Assembly: GCA_947095535.1 (NCBI GenBank)
Contig: OX352772.1
Location: 164,834,615-164,898,614 of the forward strand
Direction of reading: 5' to 3'
From: Poecilobothrus nobilitatus
Lineage: Eukaryota; Arthropoda; Insecta; Diptera; Dolichopodidae
DNA length: 64,000 bases
The notes beneath the pieces were generated by a model. That model saw only the letters and a list, made by a program, of their open reading frames with translations. It was not told the DNA's origin and did not search any database. The position numbers were made by a program, and so were the translations under genes. This document shows, one piece after another, positions 43,570 through 55,456 of the stretch; position 1 is the stretch's first letter, and every line of letters begins with the position of its first letter.

Positions 43570-44820
43570 CAACTATAACCTCAAATTACTTCATATAAAA
43601 TCGAAATTCTAGGTATTCCGGTGATGAAATGGGACAACAATGTGGAAATTACTATATCTAATGGCAAAACTCTCACATATAGCGGAAAAGAAACAAGTGG
43701 AGAAAATGGTGTAGATTATAATATCGAGAAGAAGGAAGAGCTCTATAGAAACCTGGAAGCCTATCTCTGACAGGATAATCCAAGCACGATTCTGTACTAG
43801 AATAACACACATCACTATCATCCAATGTTATGTATTCACAGAAGAATCCAAGGAGGACAACAAGTATGAATTCTATGCACAACTAATATCAACAAGCAAT
43901 CTAGTTATTAGCGGAACGGTAATTCAAGAAATAAAATCGATCAATATTTGTATAAGTGGAAAATGAAGAAGATTAATCACAGATTTACGAAACAGAAGAG
44001 GGGCAGATATAAATAGCGATCATGAGCAGCTTGCAGGCGACATTCGCATTAGCCTTCAACTAAAAAAGCGTCTACGAAAATTAGCGCTTCAAAGTCCAGA
44101 AAATTCACGAACCCAGACTTTCAAATACTCTTGCAAGAGTTATAGATCAAAAATTAACCCTATATCAGGTGCACGATTGGAAGACGATTCGAACCTCGAG
44201 GAAGCCGCTATAGAAACAATTGGTATAGAGCACATAGAAAGGAAAATATGGTTATCCGATGAAAAAGAAACTAAAACAGAAACTATTTAATTGCAACTCT
44301 GACAATAACAAATGGGAATACACGCTAGTGGCAACACAAGTTAAAAAACATGCAAAACTAGAAAAAACGAGGAATGCTTAAGCGAACCGCTGAGTGCGTA
44401 GAGTTTTATGCGATGCAGAAAAATGTGCGTGAATTACATCACATAATTAATCAGCTAACCAAAACATCAAAGCGAGGAACCAAAAACGGCGAGCTCACAA
44501 CAAATAGAGAAGCCCAAATAAACATATGGAAAGAATACGTCGAAGAACATAGCAACACAGAACCCGAAAATAACAACCGCGATAAAGAAAGAGAGGTATT
44601 AGCCAAACATTCAGAATGTCAAACAATTAGATAACCATATCTGAATTTATAGAAGTGGTTATGAAATTGAGTAAGAACGAAGCGACCGTATCATATGGCA
44701 TATTAGAAATGCTGTTGGTAGACCCTCAATTTTCAGCGCATCTACTTCATTGTCATACAGTGGCAGTTTGGCGAGAGGAAAGGATGAAAAGGATCAAGGA
44801 AAAATGACCGGATAAAAATG
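43570..44820 (+). pseudogene. RTE-like LINE endonuclease and RT N-terminus
   Basis: Plus strand, several frames: IQCYVFTEESKEDNKYEFYAQL-like block (43,820-43,890), RRGADINSDHEQLAGDIRISL (44,000-44,060; the conserved SDH of the endonuclease), AAIETIGIEHIERKIW (44,206), then the frame 44,374-44,634 (ECVEFYAMQKNVRELHHII, NREAQINIWKEYVEEHSN) and SEFIEVVMKLSKNEA...VDPQFSAHLLH (44,650-44,760). This is the layout of RTE/BovB-like LINEs (craniofacial-development-protein-2-like endonuclease) ahead of the RT. Truncated before RT motif A. Confidence 0.7.
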
Positions 44821-45305
44821 GATACTATATTTCTTAAAATTAAAATTACAAACAAGTTACAAACAATTTACAATTTACTTCCGCTTACACATGCAAAATT
44901 AATTACATTTACAATTACACATTATATAGCTGAAATAATCTTTGTAAATTGAAAAGGAAAAAAAATAAAATTTGATGCTTGATTCAAAATTTTACGTTTT
45001 AAATTGTCTTTTGATTGGTTGAGATCAATGGATGATCAATAGCATTCTGTGTATTGGTGCGTTTGTGCCGTAGTTGGTTTTGTGGTGTGTAGTTAAAAAC
45101 ATGCCAGAAGATCTCAGGCGAGAATTAGTGTTAAAGTTAATTTTATTTGAAATTGTAGATGAAATAATGTTCCCATTTACTATTTCAGTTAGACTACATC
45201 AACTACCTCTTTCCTAAGTTTTACGGTGTTTAGGTGAATTTTAGTTAATAGAAGTTAAATCTACTTTCATAGAGATGTAAAATTACGGGGTCGTTTCAAC
45301 ATAAA
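44821..45305. other. No recognisable gene
   Basis: Moderately AT-rich, no coding motif seen. It includes the junction between a plus-strand and a minus-strand LINE. Confidence 0.4.
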
Positions 45306-45309
45306 TTTC

Positions 45310-47340
45310 TTAAGAAATTTTTTTTTTAAATTGAGTCCATTCTATTCACATAGAATTGATTGAAAGATACATTTGATAGAAAGGACCATACTTGACTAAC
45401 GTATTCTAAGTTAAGGCTAACAAGACTGGTATAAAGTGATTTTAGTGTATACGGATCTTGAAATTCTTTAGCCCACCGTTTAACAAAGACGAGCATTGAG
45501 TTTGATATATGAATAATAGGTTCGTAATGTGCTTTAAAGTTTAGTTTACTATCAAAGAGAATAGCGATATCTTTTATGGAACCTGCTCTGATCAATTTAC
45601 TATTGTTAAGAGAATAATTGAAATTAAAATTATTGGAAAGACGAGAAAAAGTCACGCGTGCATATTTAGTAACATTCAGAAGAAGATTATTTATGGTGCA
45701 TCAGAAAACGGAATTATTAAGATCAGATTGCAGTAAGTTAGAATCTCCCATACAAGTAAATTTTATTTAAAATGTTCATATCATTAGCATACATTTTAAT
45801 ATAACTATGATTAATAAAGGAAGCAACATCATAAGTGGATAAAATAAAAAGGAGCGGACCTAATGGCTACCTTGAAGAGCGCATGAATTTGCCGTAAAAG
45901 CTTTGGAAACCGAAGACCAAAACACTACGCTGCAGTTTCTATCTTTGAGAAAAAACCCAATCCATTTAATAAAGCTGTCCGGAAAACCATATTTCTTTAA
46001 TTTTTGAAGAATGACTCTGTGGGGTAAAATATCAAAGGCTTTGTTAAAGTCAGTATAGATTACATCAGTTTGGAAACCCGATTTCATATTATTTATAAAG
46101 ACATATGTTGATTCTACTATGTTGTTTTAGTAGATTTGTGTAGATTTGTTTCAGAAATAATGTTAAAACAATTTGAATAGATGAAATCAAAAATTATTAA
46201 TTCAAAAATTTTAGGGATTGTGGACAATTTAGCAATCGAACGATAATTATTTAAAATATTTTTTTATCTTTCTTAAAAATGGGCCTAATAAATGTTTTCT
46301 TCCAAATGTCTGGAAAAATACCTACACTTAAGCAAGTGTTAAAAAGAATAGATAATGGTAATGTAAAAGAATTTGTTGTTCATATTAAGCTTCTCTAAAT
46401 ATTGAATTACATATTTGATTACTTGTTATCTGCAAATTTAAAGAAATTTGGGAATATTTATTTATATGATTAAAATTGTTTATGTCCGCACAAAAAATGG
46501 AGTTAGAATAGGGTAATGAAATAAAAATCACGAAAATACTAACTGATCACGGCAGTATCGTTGCTTGTGCTTTCATTGTAATTCATGACGATTGGATATT
46601 CATCACACTTACGTTTCACATTAACAAACTACCAAAATTCTTTTGGTTTTGATTTATGCTTTAAAGACATATTACGTACATATATTTCATAAAGCCCATC
46701 AGATAAATTTTTGAATTAATTAAATAATACTAAGAAATTGTTACAATCAATACCAATTTTAGATTTAAGGTATTTCCACCAACTTTTATTCTCTTAATTT
46801 TTTATTTTTTTTATTCATGAATGTACCAAGGAGGACAAGAAATCAAAGATCTCTGTCGGATCATTTGAATAAATTGTTTAGAACTACTAAAAATGATTCC
46901 ATAAAACTTATTTGTCATAACATTGAAATCTATATTATTAAATATAGTGGAAAAGTCATAAGAATTAAGAAACTCATTTATAGCATCATCATTGGCTTTT
47001 ATAAAATTAAATTGGTACACATTCTCCCATAAAGCATAGTGTGGTGGGTTAACACAACAAGAATAGCTTAAGGAAGGATGCAAAACATTTATATTTACAA
47101 GAGCGAAAGGATAGTCAATATTTAATAGGTCGTTCCAATCTGAAGTGTATTAAGTTAAATTTATTAAGTTAAATTTTTGATATGATATATGGCATAGATT
47201 GAAACTGATAACTGATGGATAGTTTATTTTGTTCTGACCAATTATTACAAATTTACAAGAATTATTATACATAAATTAAATACTAAAATCAGCTATTATT
47301 AGACCTGGAATATTATTATAAATTTAGTACAATTATTTTT
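45310..47340 (-). pseudogene. LINE ORF2 remnant (EN end through RT)
   Basis: Minus strand in order: NPPHYALWENVYQFNFIKAN and FYGIIFSSSKQFI (47,080-46,815, linker), a PIFKKDKK-like block (46,280), the 75-residue frame 46,087-45,860 (TDVIYTDFNKAFDILPHRVILQKLKKYGFPDSF, motif A; KDRNCSVVF; SCALQGSH, motif B altered), and frame 45,655-45,326 (TFSRLSNNFNFNYSLNN, SIKDIAILFDSKLNFKAHYEPI, MLVFVKRWAKEFQDPYTLKSLYTSLV). This is an insect non-LTR RT related to Jockey/CR1 families. The YADD block falls in a decayed segment (45,840-45,700). Confidence 0.72.
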
Positions 47341-47695
47341 CCATATTATAAATACATTAATTTAAAATATTTTCGTACTGCCCTAAATTAAATACAATAT
47401 TAAAATTTTTCAACAACAGTTTACATTACGTACCTTTAATATAACATAAATTCATTTACTTAAAACAATTTTGTATTATATTGAATGACATTCAAGTATT
47501 TAATATTTACTCATTAAAATGCAGCGCCATCAAAAACTTTAACGGTGGGGTGTCATAAAGCCATATGTCATAAAGCCATAATTGAAAATATTAATATTCC
47601 CAATATGTTTTTATGACCTATTCAAATGGGTCATAAAGCCATATGGTGTTATGTCTCATTCGATTAAAAATACTTTAAAAGAAAAACTATTAAAC
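47341..47695. repeat. Short repeated tcataaagccatatg segment
   Basis: tcataaagccata occurs at about 47,551, 47,567 and 47,630 within AT-rich DNA; otherwise nothing identified. Confidence 0.4.
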
Positions 47696-48180
47696 TCTGG
47701 GATCCAACTCTAAAATCCCTCCTAATTCAGAAACTCAGATATACATATATGTAAATAAAAGGAGAAATATCATGATCTTGTAAACAACTCTAAAACCCCT
47801 CCTAATTCGCAATCTCTTTCATACATAATATATGTAAATATTCAGGAAAAAGGAAAATACCCTGATTTTGTAACCAACTATAAAAACCCTCCTAAATATC
47901 ACATAAATTATTCAATATTTTCAAAATGTTTCAAACAACTTTCCATGGCGACCATCGCGACTCTTTCTTCAAGCCACTAACAAAATAAAGGTTGCCTTTT
48001 CCGGGTTCTGCTTATATGTATATCTATTTGGAGCAGTTTTATAGTCGGTTACGAAAACAGGTTCCAGAATGCTTTAGAGATATATATTGAGGCTCTATGT
48101 TCCTTTTTCCAGAATCTTTACAGATATATATTCTGGAAAAAGCGAATATCCTGATTTAGTAATCAACTTTAAAATCTAAA
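47696..48180. repeat. Degenerate tandem repeat, unit 80-90 bp (with a longer spacer)
   Basis: The core aactctaaaa(t/c)ccctcctaattc lies at about 47,705, 47,786 and (as aactataaaaaccctcctaa) 47,875, and the preceding segment 'aggaaaaagg-aatatcctgat' recurs to 48,150. A related core is at 40,358. Confidence 0.5.
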
Positions 48181-48411
48181 AAGACGTTAAAAAACTTTTT
48201 ATTTTTTAGAAAAATAACAAGTTTTAAATCATAACTTAAATTGGCTAAAGTATTTAATTTGATGTGCTTATGGTATAGGTTCTTCAATAAACCTTGGCTA
48301 ATGTAATGAGCGTGTCCTAAGTTTTAGTGTAATGAAAACTCTGGTTTGGAGGTTTTATGTCAATGTCTTCATGACTTGCACTTAAAAATCTTAGTCTAAA
48401 TTTAGCTATAT

Positions 48412-49190
48412 TCAGTAATACCTTTTAAGAACAATAATATGATAATGATGATGGAATTTATGTTGTGCTGGCCTAAATATTATCGAACTATTTGACATGT
48501 CATTCAGTTTGTTATGTTGTATTTCTAGAATTTTTTGGTTATCTGACAGATCACCATCAAAGAATGATTTTAGTTGATTAAAAATCAAATTTATAACTAA
48601 AGTTTGAAGTTCTGACATACTCGTTTCAGGTATAACACCATTGTGAATCTATATTCATGATTGAACAGACGAGTCAGCTGCTACTGTGTATGTTGAATAA
48701 CTCACTGCATAGTCTGGTGTTATTATTATGATTCCTTCATTTTCTGACATGATTCTGTTTGAATTCTGTCCGCGTTCTACCACAAGATTTTGTGGAACGA
48801 TTGTGACAAAAACCTACTGTCTGTCATTAAACGAAAAGAGGAATCCATTGGTTGCTTGGTTGAACAATATTGAATTCATCGTCTTCTTTAAAATTTAAAC
48901 GCTGCTCACGTAATTTCGCATCGATATTTCTGGAAATCTAATTTGTAAATAGGTGAGGCGATTTGGCAAATCCTCGATGTAGTCGTATGAAAGCAATTAT
49001 TAATTTTTATTTCTGACATTGTGAAGTAATGAGTTCTATCACTAGTTCTTTCCAGATTCATAATATTGGGTCGAATCATAATGTGCTTATTTTTATATAT
49101 CGTAGGTAACAGTGATGTTTTGAAATATGTAGGTATATTGTAATTTGTAATAATTAAATAATTATTGAAACACACGCTTTTAATTCTAAT
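48412..49190 (-). pseudogene. Env-like (F-type glycoprotein) remnant of a gypsy element
   Basis: Minus-strand frames 48,906-49,175 and 48,412-48,618, with intervening decayed reading, lie just after the integrase of the minus-strand gypsy element, where errantiviruses carry env. The first frame has several Cys and a strand/helix pattern (TMSEIKINNCFHTTTSRICQIASPIYKL, given here in part) compatible with the ectodomain of an insect F-like envelope; the last frame could cover the region before the membrane anchor. No complete signal peptide, cleavage site or transmembrane segment is visible, and at least three frame changes occur. Non-functional. The env assignment rests on position and weak resemblance. 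Confidence 0.45.
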
Positions 49191-49429
49191 TCAAGACTGA
49201 CTTTATTCTTTTGTTATTATAACTATTCATATGAAATTATCATTGTAATTATGTACAGATAAAATGATATATAACATATGCACATGTGTATAATGTGCTT
49301 TATATAAAAGCGATAAAAGTAATTGTTTTCCAGTAAGCATTTTATGTCTCTTCTGATGTCATTTCTTCTGCTATATTGACTGGTTTTTTTGTTGATGCAG
49401 GAGTTGATGTTCAAATTGCTATGACCTGC

Positions 49430-50204
49430 CCCGGTTCATATGGAATATATTTTCGTCTGGCATGTATTAAATGATGTGAAGTACGACGAAAGTGACCACG
49501 ATTGGTGTTCATTATATATGAACGTGGAGTGTCCGCTGGTCGTTCGATCCGAACCCACAAACTTAGGTCTCTGTTCCAAACGATGTTCCCAATTTCAAAT
49601 TGATCTCGTTTAATGATTCTATGTCTTCTGTTGTATTTGCACGCTGTTTTCCTTTTAGGATATTATCTTTTAAAATTTGTTTTTAAATATCAAACTTTGA
49701 AATAAGTTGTTGATCAATAAGTGGTAGGGTACTTCGTATTTTTCTTCCCATTAGCATTTCGGATGGTAATAGTCCATTTGCTAATGGCGTTGATCTATAT
49801 TCCACAAGTGCTAAATATTTATATTTATTCTTTTTAAGCAAAGATTTTACTGTTTTAACGGCTGATTCGATGAACCCGTTTCTCTGAAGATATGAACCCG
49901 TGGCGATGACGTAATGTTTTGGAATCCCCATTCAAATTTTGCGAATGTAGAAAAATTTAGTTTCTGAAATTGCGAGCCATTGTTAGATCTGACAACCTCT
50001 GGAACTCCATGCCTACAAAAAATAAATTTTATGTGGTCAATGATACAATTAGTCATTTGATTTTGTAATAAAGCTAATTTATGATATCTTGAACAGCAGT
50101 CGCAGACAATTAAAAAAGAATCTGCTTCGTATAAAAAAAATCCATCCCCACTACTTTTCACGGACGCTCCGGTGTTTTTTTTCTCAAAAGAGCTAATATA
50201 GCTA
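49430..50204 (-). pseudogene. Ty3/gypsy integrase, catalytic core C-part and C-terminus
   Basis: Minus strand: LIVCDCCSRYHKLALL (about 50,120), FCRHGVPEVVRSNNGSQF (50,020-49,965; catalytic Asp position reads Asn), then FIESAVKTVKSLLKK (49,870; catalytic Glu kept) and STPLANGLLPSEMLMGRKIRSTLP (to 49,730). Further decayed reading to 49,430 contains the C-terminal segment. This is the integrase of a Ty3/gypsy element whose N-part is found at 54,000-54,280, separated by a LINE insertion. The Asp-to-Asn change and frame shifts make it inactive. Confidence 0.82.
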
Positions 50205-53200
50205 TTATATTTTAGACGATGTAATACGTATTTTCTCCGTATTTCTGGTTCTATAGTTATGCACTTCACTGTTCAGACTGAATTTAAAATTTCTGTTAAT
50301 GTTGTAAGCACACATAGCGTGAACATGCATTGCCGTATTACTTTTAATAAACTGATTTATAGCTAGAATATTATTCTCAAGATGGATCTGCTGAGTTGCG
50401 GTTCTGATATTATAATCAAATAAATTTTTAATGGCTTTGTTTTGAACAGTTTGAATGAGTTTAATATACTTGTTACATACATTTCCCCATAAACGTATAC
50501 CATAGGTAACTGTGGTATGGAACATACTGAAGTACAATGAACGCTTTAGTTTATGTAGGATTCTATTTCTAATTAATTTAAATAAACCTGCAGACTTTCT
50601 AGGTTTTGTTAGTTGTTCTATAATTTCTTGCTCCCAAGTTAGGTTTTCATCTATAATAATAGCCAGGTACTTACTCATAGAATCTCACTAATTCTAAATT
50701 ACAGCTGTCAACTTTAATCTGAATTATATCAGTTACTTTCCGCTTGAATATTAAGTATTTAGTTTTATTTGTATTTTGAGTAAGCTTGTATTGTTTCATC
50801 CATTCTTGAATTAATACTCGATCTATATTTATTACTTCTTCTAGTCTCTTACAGGTAGTTTCAGCATATACTATAGCCAGATTATCTGCATACATATACG
50901 GCTTTAAATTAACTACACCGCTTATATACACTGAAAATAATGTAGAACCGAGCGAACTGCCTTGTATAACACCAAAGTCATTTTTCTTCAGGCCGCTGGT
51001 TACACCACCACATTCAGCATACTGGGTTCTCTTAGAAAGGTAACTTTCAACCTGTCAACACTGTCATTTTTCACTTTTTGCACATCGAAAAATACCGATT
51101 ATTCCGATTGTCTATTGAGGATTGAATCTCACTAATCACATCAAATAGTGCAGCTTGAGTGCTAGATCTTCTGATAAAACCATATTGTTGTTGTTTGTTT
51201 AAATGGTTTTTATATAAATAATCCGTAAGTTGATTGTTGACTACAGTTTCCACAATTTTGCTAAAGACTGATGATATAGCAACAGGTCAATAATTATTGG
51301 AATCAGAAATATTTCCTGCTTTTTTGTAAACTGAAATAATTTTACAGTATTTAATACATTTCAGCACAACTGCCTGACCTAATGAATAATTGATAAGTTT
51401 CGTTAAATTATTAGTCAGTTCATATTTACATTTTTTGATTATGTGCGGAGAAATTTAGTCCTGACGTGCGGCAATGATAATTTATTAATTTTAAGCATTC
51501 TTGTGCATTAATCGTTTTAAATTTGAATTCAGACGTTGCTTTTGTTTTCGGTACGTAAACTACGTTTTTAAATTTACCAGCCATTTTTTCGCCTATGTTT
51601 GCATAATATTCATTAAAATTGTTGAGTTTATCATCTTTTTTGACTTTATTTAATTCACAGTTTGCAAAAAAAACAATTTGGTTTTTGTTTTCACCACATA
51701 ATATATTTTCAATGTATTCCCAGCTTTCCTTAAAATCGTTCTCAGCTTTTTGGAATTGCCTTTCATCATATTTCTCTTTTTTCTTTTCAAACTTGTAGTT
51801 ATGTTTAACCAGTACTTATATTTGTTTTTAATTAAAGTTGAGTTACTATTTTCAACATATTTTTTGTACCAGTAATTTTTTGTTTCAATCGCTTTAGCAC
51901 ATTCGTTGTCAATCCAGGGTGCGCTAATTTTTAAATGTTTTATATTAACTCTTTTCACAACGGTAGCATTATTTACTGCATTTTGACAATTAATTAAAAG
52001 TTCTTTTGCTAGTTGATTAACATCAGTTGTATCAGTGACATGATCATTTAATTTTTTTTAAGGTTATCATAGTTTTTTTTTTGATTGACAGCTCAGCAGA
52101 AGCCTTTTGTTTATTTTTTAGGTGAACATCATTCAATTCCACAAACATTCCTTTCTAAATGATGGGATAAATCATGATGAAATAATGACTTTGCAAGTTT
52201 GGATTCTGAATTTGTTTTAATAACATGATCAGGGATGTACTGGAATCAGGTCTGGTAATTTCATCACTGCATATATAGTGTATCCATTCATCTCAATTGT
52301 TGTTAAGTACTTTTGCACGCTTAGATCAGCTAAGTTTCTAATATTAAAATAAAAATCGCCAATAATGATACTATTTTTATTTTTGATGTTTTCTAGGTGT
52401 GAATCGAGTTTTACAAGAAGCTTCTAATTTATATGTAGAAGCGTAATTCAGGTGGTCTGTATATAGTTGTGAAACTGAATTTGTTATTTTTATCAGTGAT
52501 TTCAATGTTATTAACACTATTGAATTCATCACAATAAATTTTATTAGTGTTATATTTTAAAATATTGTGGATAAATAAAGCAGCACCTTCTGCATGTCTA
52601 CTATTTCTACATGAGAATAAATGATCATAGTTTTTATTTTAATATATTGGCATTCATAATCCATTATCCATGTTTCCGTAATTGCAATTATATGAACTAA
52701 GCGTTTAATTTTATCTAATATGTGAGCTATGTTTTTAATTTTGTGTTTAAGACTTCGAGCGTTGAAGTATAATATTTTTAGCGACTCCATGTTTATAAAA
52801 TTGATATTATTAAAATTAAAGATGTTTGTTTTAACATGCGTATTTGACGGCAAATCAAATGATATAGTATTATTCAACATTTAAGTTTTCTTTTTGTAGA
52901 ATATGTATTATTTTACTTTTTTAAGTTTTTCTAATAAACAATTTGCCATTTTTAACCGAATTGAAAACTTGTTCTATCTTTTTTTAATGATCGAGCCTTT
53001 TTATGTAAATATTTGAAGCATGGTGTTAGACTTTCATTAATAAAAATTAGATTTTGTTAGTTGCAGTACTTTTATTTAATTCAGTTACTGTTTTTACATT
53101 TTCCACATTTATACCAGTTTCTGAATTTAATTCAGTTTCTATATTTACATTTTCAACATTTAAACCGGTTTCTGAATTTACATATGTTGCATTTATCTCG

Positions 53201-53990
53201 GTTTCTGTATTTACATTAGTTTAAAGTTCTGCATTGCTTACACAACTCGCACTGTTTAGTTTGGCAGTTGTAAGAGTTTTTTTCTTTAACGCTTTCATAA
53301 ATTTATTCTTAGATTTAAATTGCATAAATTTAACAATAATGTTATCTGGCTCATCTGATTTTTTAGATGGGTGTTTCGCTATGAATACATCCTTCACCAC
53401 CTAGTTGTCATCGAACTCAACACCTGTCAAGCAATTGTTTTCACAGCTGAGATTGAATCTATACTAAGTACACTTGGCACAACACAAATTTCACTCTGCT
53501 ACAATAGTTTCTTTTGTTTTAACTTTTCAATCTCAACTTTGTTTATCATAATTTTCTCTTTTAAAACTTTGCTCTTACTCCTTAATTAGTGTTTGCATCA
53601 ACCAAATCTATCTAATCTATGTATTCTTTAATTTCCCTAACCTCATTTTATATCATTTTAAAAGCTTCTCCTTGTGTAACCTGGTTATTTAAAATATGTT
53701 GTGGTTTTCAGTTATATTTTCGGTTTCAGTTTGTACACAATAAGAAGTATTGTTGAGATGTTCCTTTGATGTACTCGTCGAAGCAATGTTTGTGGATAAG
53801 CGGCTACGTTTTTTATTTTGCATGAGTTGCAAAACCAAATTTTCTCGTCATTGGATGTGTGTTTCTTAAAATCTACCCAGTTTAGAGCACACCCCACAGA
53901 AGGATCTTTTACATTGGCCATCACAATAAATTAGTTTATTTTTTCGTAAATTAATTTTTTATTGCACAAATTACACAAACCTGACATTTC
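50205..53990 (-). mobile_element. Near full-length LINE inserted in the gypsy integrase
   Basis: Minus strand, 5' to 3': ORF1 with PHD-like Cys pattern (GLCNLCNKKLI at about 53,975; KIWFCNSCKIKN, 53,835) and low-complexity Thr/Glu repeats on the way (53,060-53,220); ORF2 from 52,880 with the endonuclease start LKILYFNARSLKHKI and AITETWI (52,770-52,670); linker APWIDNECAKAIETKNYW (51,920); RT motifs at 51,253 (QQYGFIRRSSTQAAL), 50,980-50,960 (GVIQGSSLG) and YMYADNLAIVYAE (50,890-50,860; catalytic second Asp is Asn); and a C-terminal frame 50,678-50,205 (SKYLAIIIDENLTWEQEI, YGIRLWGNV, NYRTRN). Several stops. It interrupts the gypsy reading, so it is younger than the gypsy insertion. Confidence 0.8.
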
Positions 53991-54002
53991 TTTTTTCGGC
54001 CG

Positions 54003-55445
54003 CCATGAAGCTTTCATGACGAGGTGTGGAATTCTGAATACATATCGATCAGTTTCTTATGTAGTTTTCCACATCTATAGTGTAGTTTGGCCACCAAACT
54101 GATTGTTTAGCTCTTAATTTGCATACCCAGATAACCGGGATACTCAGCATGTACTTTTGTAGAATTTCTTGTCGAAGATCAGCTGTTATGACCAGTTGAG
54201 AGTTGTGCATTAGAATTTCATTATTTATTGATAAATTATATCTATCGTTACAATATTTTCGTATTGGTGTTTCAATTTTAAACCTGTCTGGCCAGCCATT
54301 TAGGCTTGGCTACTATTGCTAATGCTGAGTCCCATTTTTGAGAGTTTCTAATATTTTCTAACCCTGTTTGAGTAACTATTAGGCCCGTGATTATGCTATT
54401 TACGAATATAGAAATTTCTTCTTCAACTATATTTCCCTTTGTAGAGTCTTCACCTTTTATGGGATGCCGCGATAAAGCGTCAGCTGCTGCTAAAAATTTC
54501 ATGTGATTGCCAAAGCTTCTCTTTCTATTTGGGCGTATCCTTTTCTGCTTGTAACAACGTTCTTGAACTGTGGGCTATTGGGCGAAGTATCAAGTTTTCG
54601 TTTAATTGTAATTGGACTGATCCTAGTTCACACGTTGAAGCATCAAAGGAAATAATTGTTTTATGTTTTGGATTGCATAACCCCAAAATTGATGATTTAG
54701 TAAGCACTTATTTTAATTTAGCAAATTACATTTCTTGTGAACTGTCCCATTCGAAATTGACTGTCGCATTTCGTTTAAAGGTTTATTGATTTCAGAAATG
54801 AAAGGTATATATTTACTCTAAAAATTTATAATACCTCAAAATCCTTTTAGTTCTGTTATGTCCATTGGGCGAATTGCTGTTTCATCTGTCTATCTTCCAA
54901 AAGTTGTTAGAAAGGTAGTTAATTATTGAGATTCTCTTGTTATTTTTATTGGCTAAAACGCCGAATTTGCATCTAATTTGAAGAATATTTTTGCTCCTGA
55001 AAGCTGAGCTAGTTTATGGTTTACCAGCGGCATTGGATAGATTTCCCTTTCAACAGCCAAATCTACTTGGTTTTTTTTACTAGTACAAGTGGCGCGGACC
55101 AAGGTGTTGGTTCATCAACCTCTTTTATCACTTTCAATCTGACCATTTAATTTAATTTTGCATTTAATTTATCTTGTACGGCTATAGACACTCGGCGAGC
55201 AGTAAAAATTTGAAAAGGCTTAGCATCGCGTTTTAATTTTATTTCACATTTATAAATATTTAAGCAAAGTAGATTTAATTTAATGGGATTTAATAACATG
55301 AGGAACACTTTTTCAATGTCGACATTTGATTTCGGTTTACTATTTATAATATAATTTCCGTTTATATTAAAAAGTCCGTTTTTTTTTGTTATTCATTTAA
55401 TGGCAAATCAAAACCTTCTAATTTAAATTTTTGATAAACATTATA
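54003..55445 (-). pseudogene. Ty3/gypsy pol: RT, RNase H and integrase N-terminus
   Basis: Minus strand: RT start with NAKLN-MVRLKVIKEVDEPTPWSAPLVLVKK (about 55,170-55,080), KIFFKLDANSAF (54,985; RT motif A), LTTFLTTFG (54,930); the YxDD segment is lost. RNase H follows: ISFDASTCELGSVQLQ (54,650; first catalytic Asp) and PIAHSSRTLLQAEKD (54,560), then FLAAADALSRHPIKGEDS (54,500-54,450), typical gypsy spacing. The integrase zinc-binding region reads AKQSVWWPNYTIDVENYIRN (54,130-54,070) and ends at HESFMA (about 54,005), where the LINE begins. Multiple stops and frame changes. Confidence 0.82.
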
Positions 55446-55456
55446 AACATAATGTA

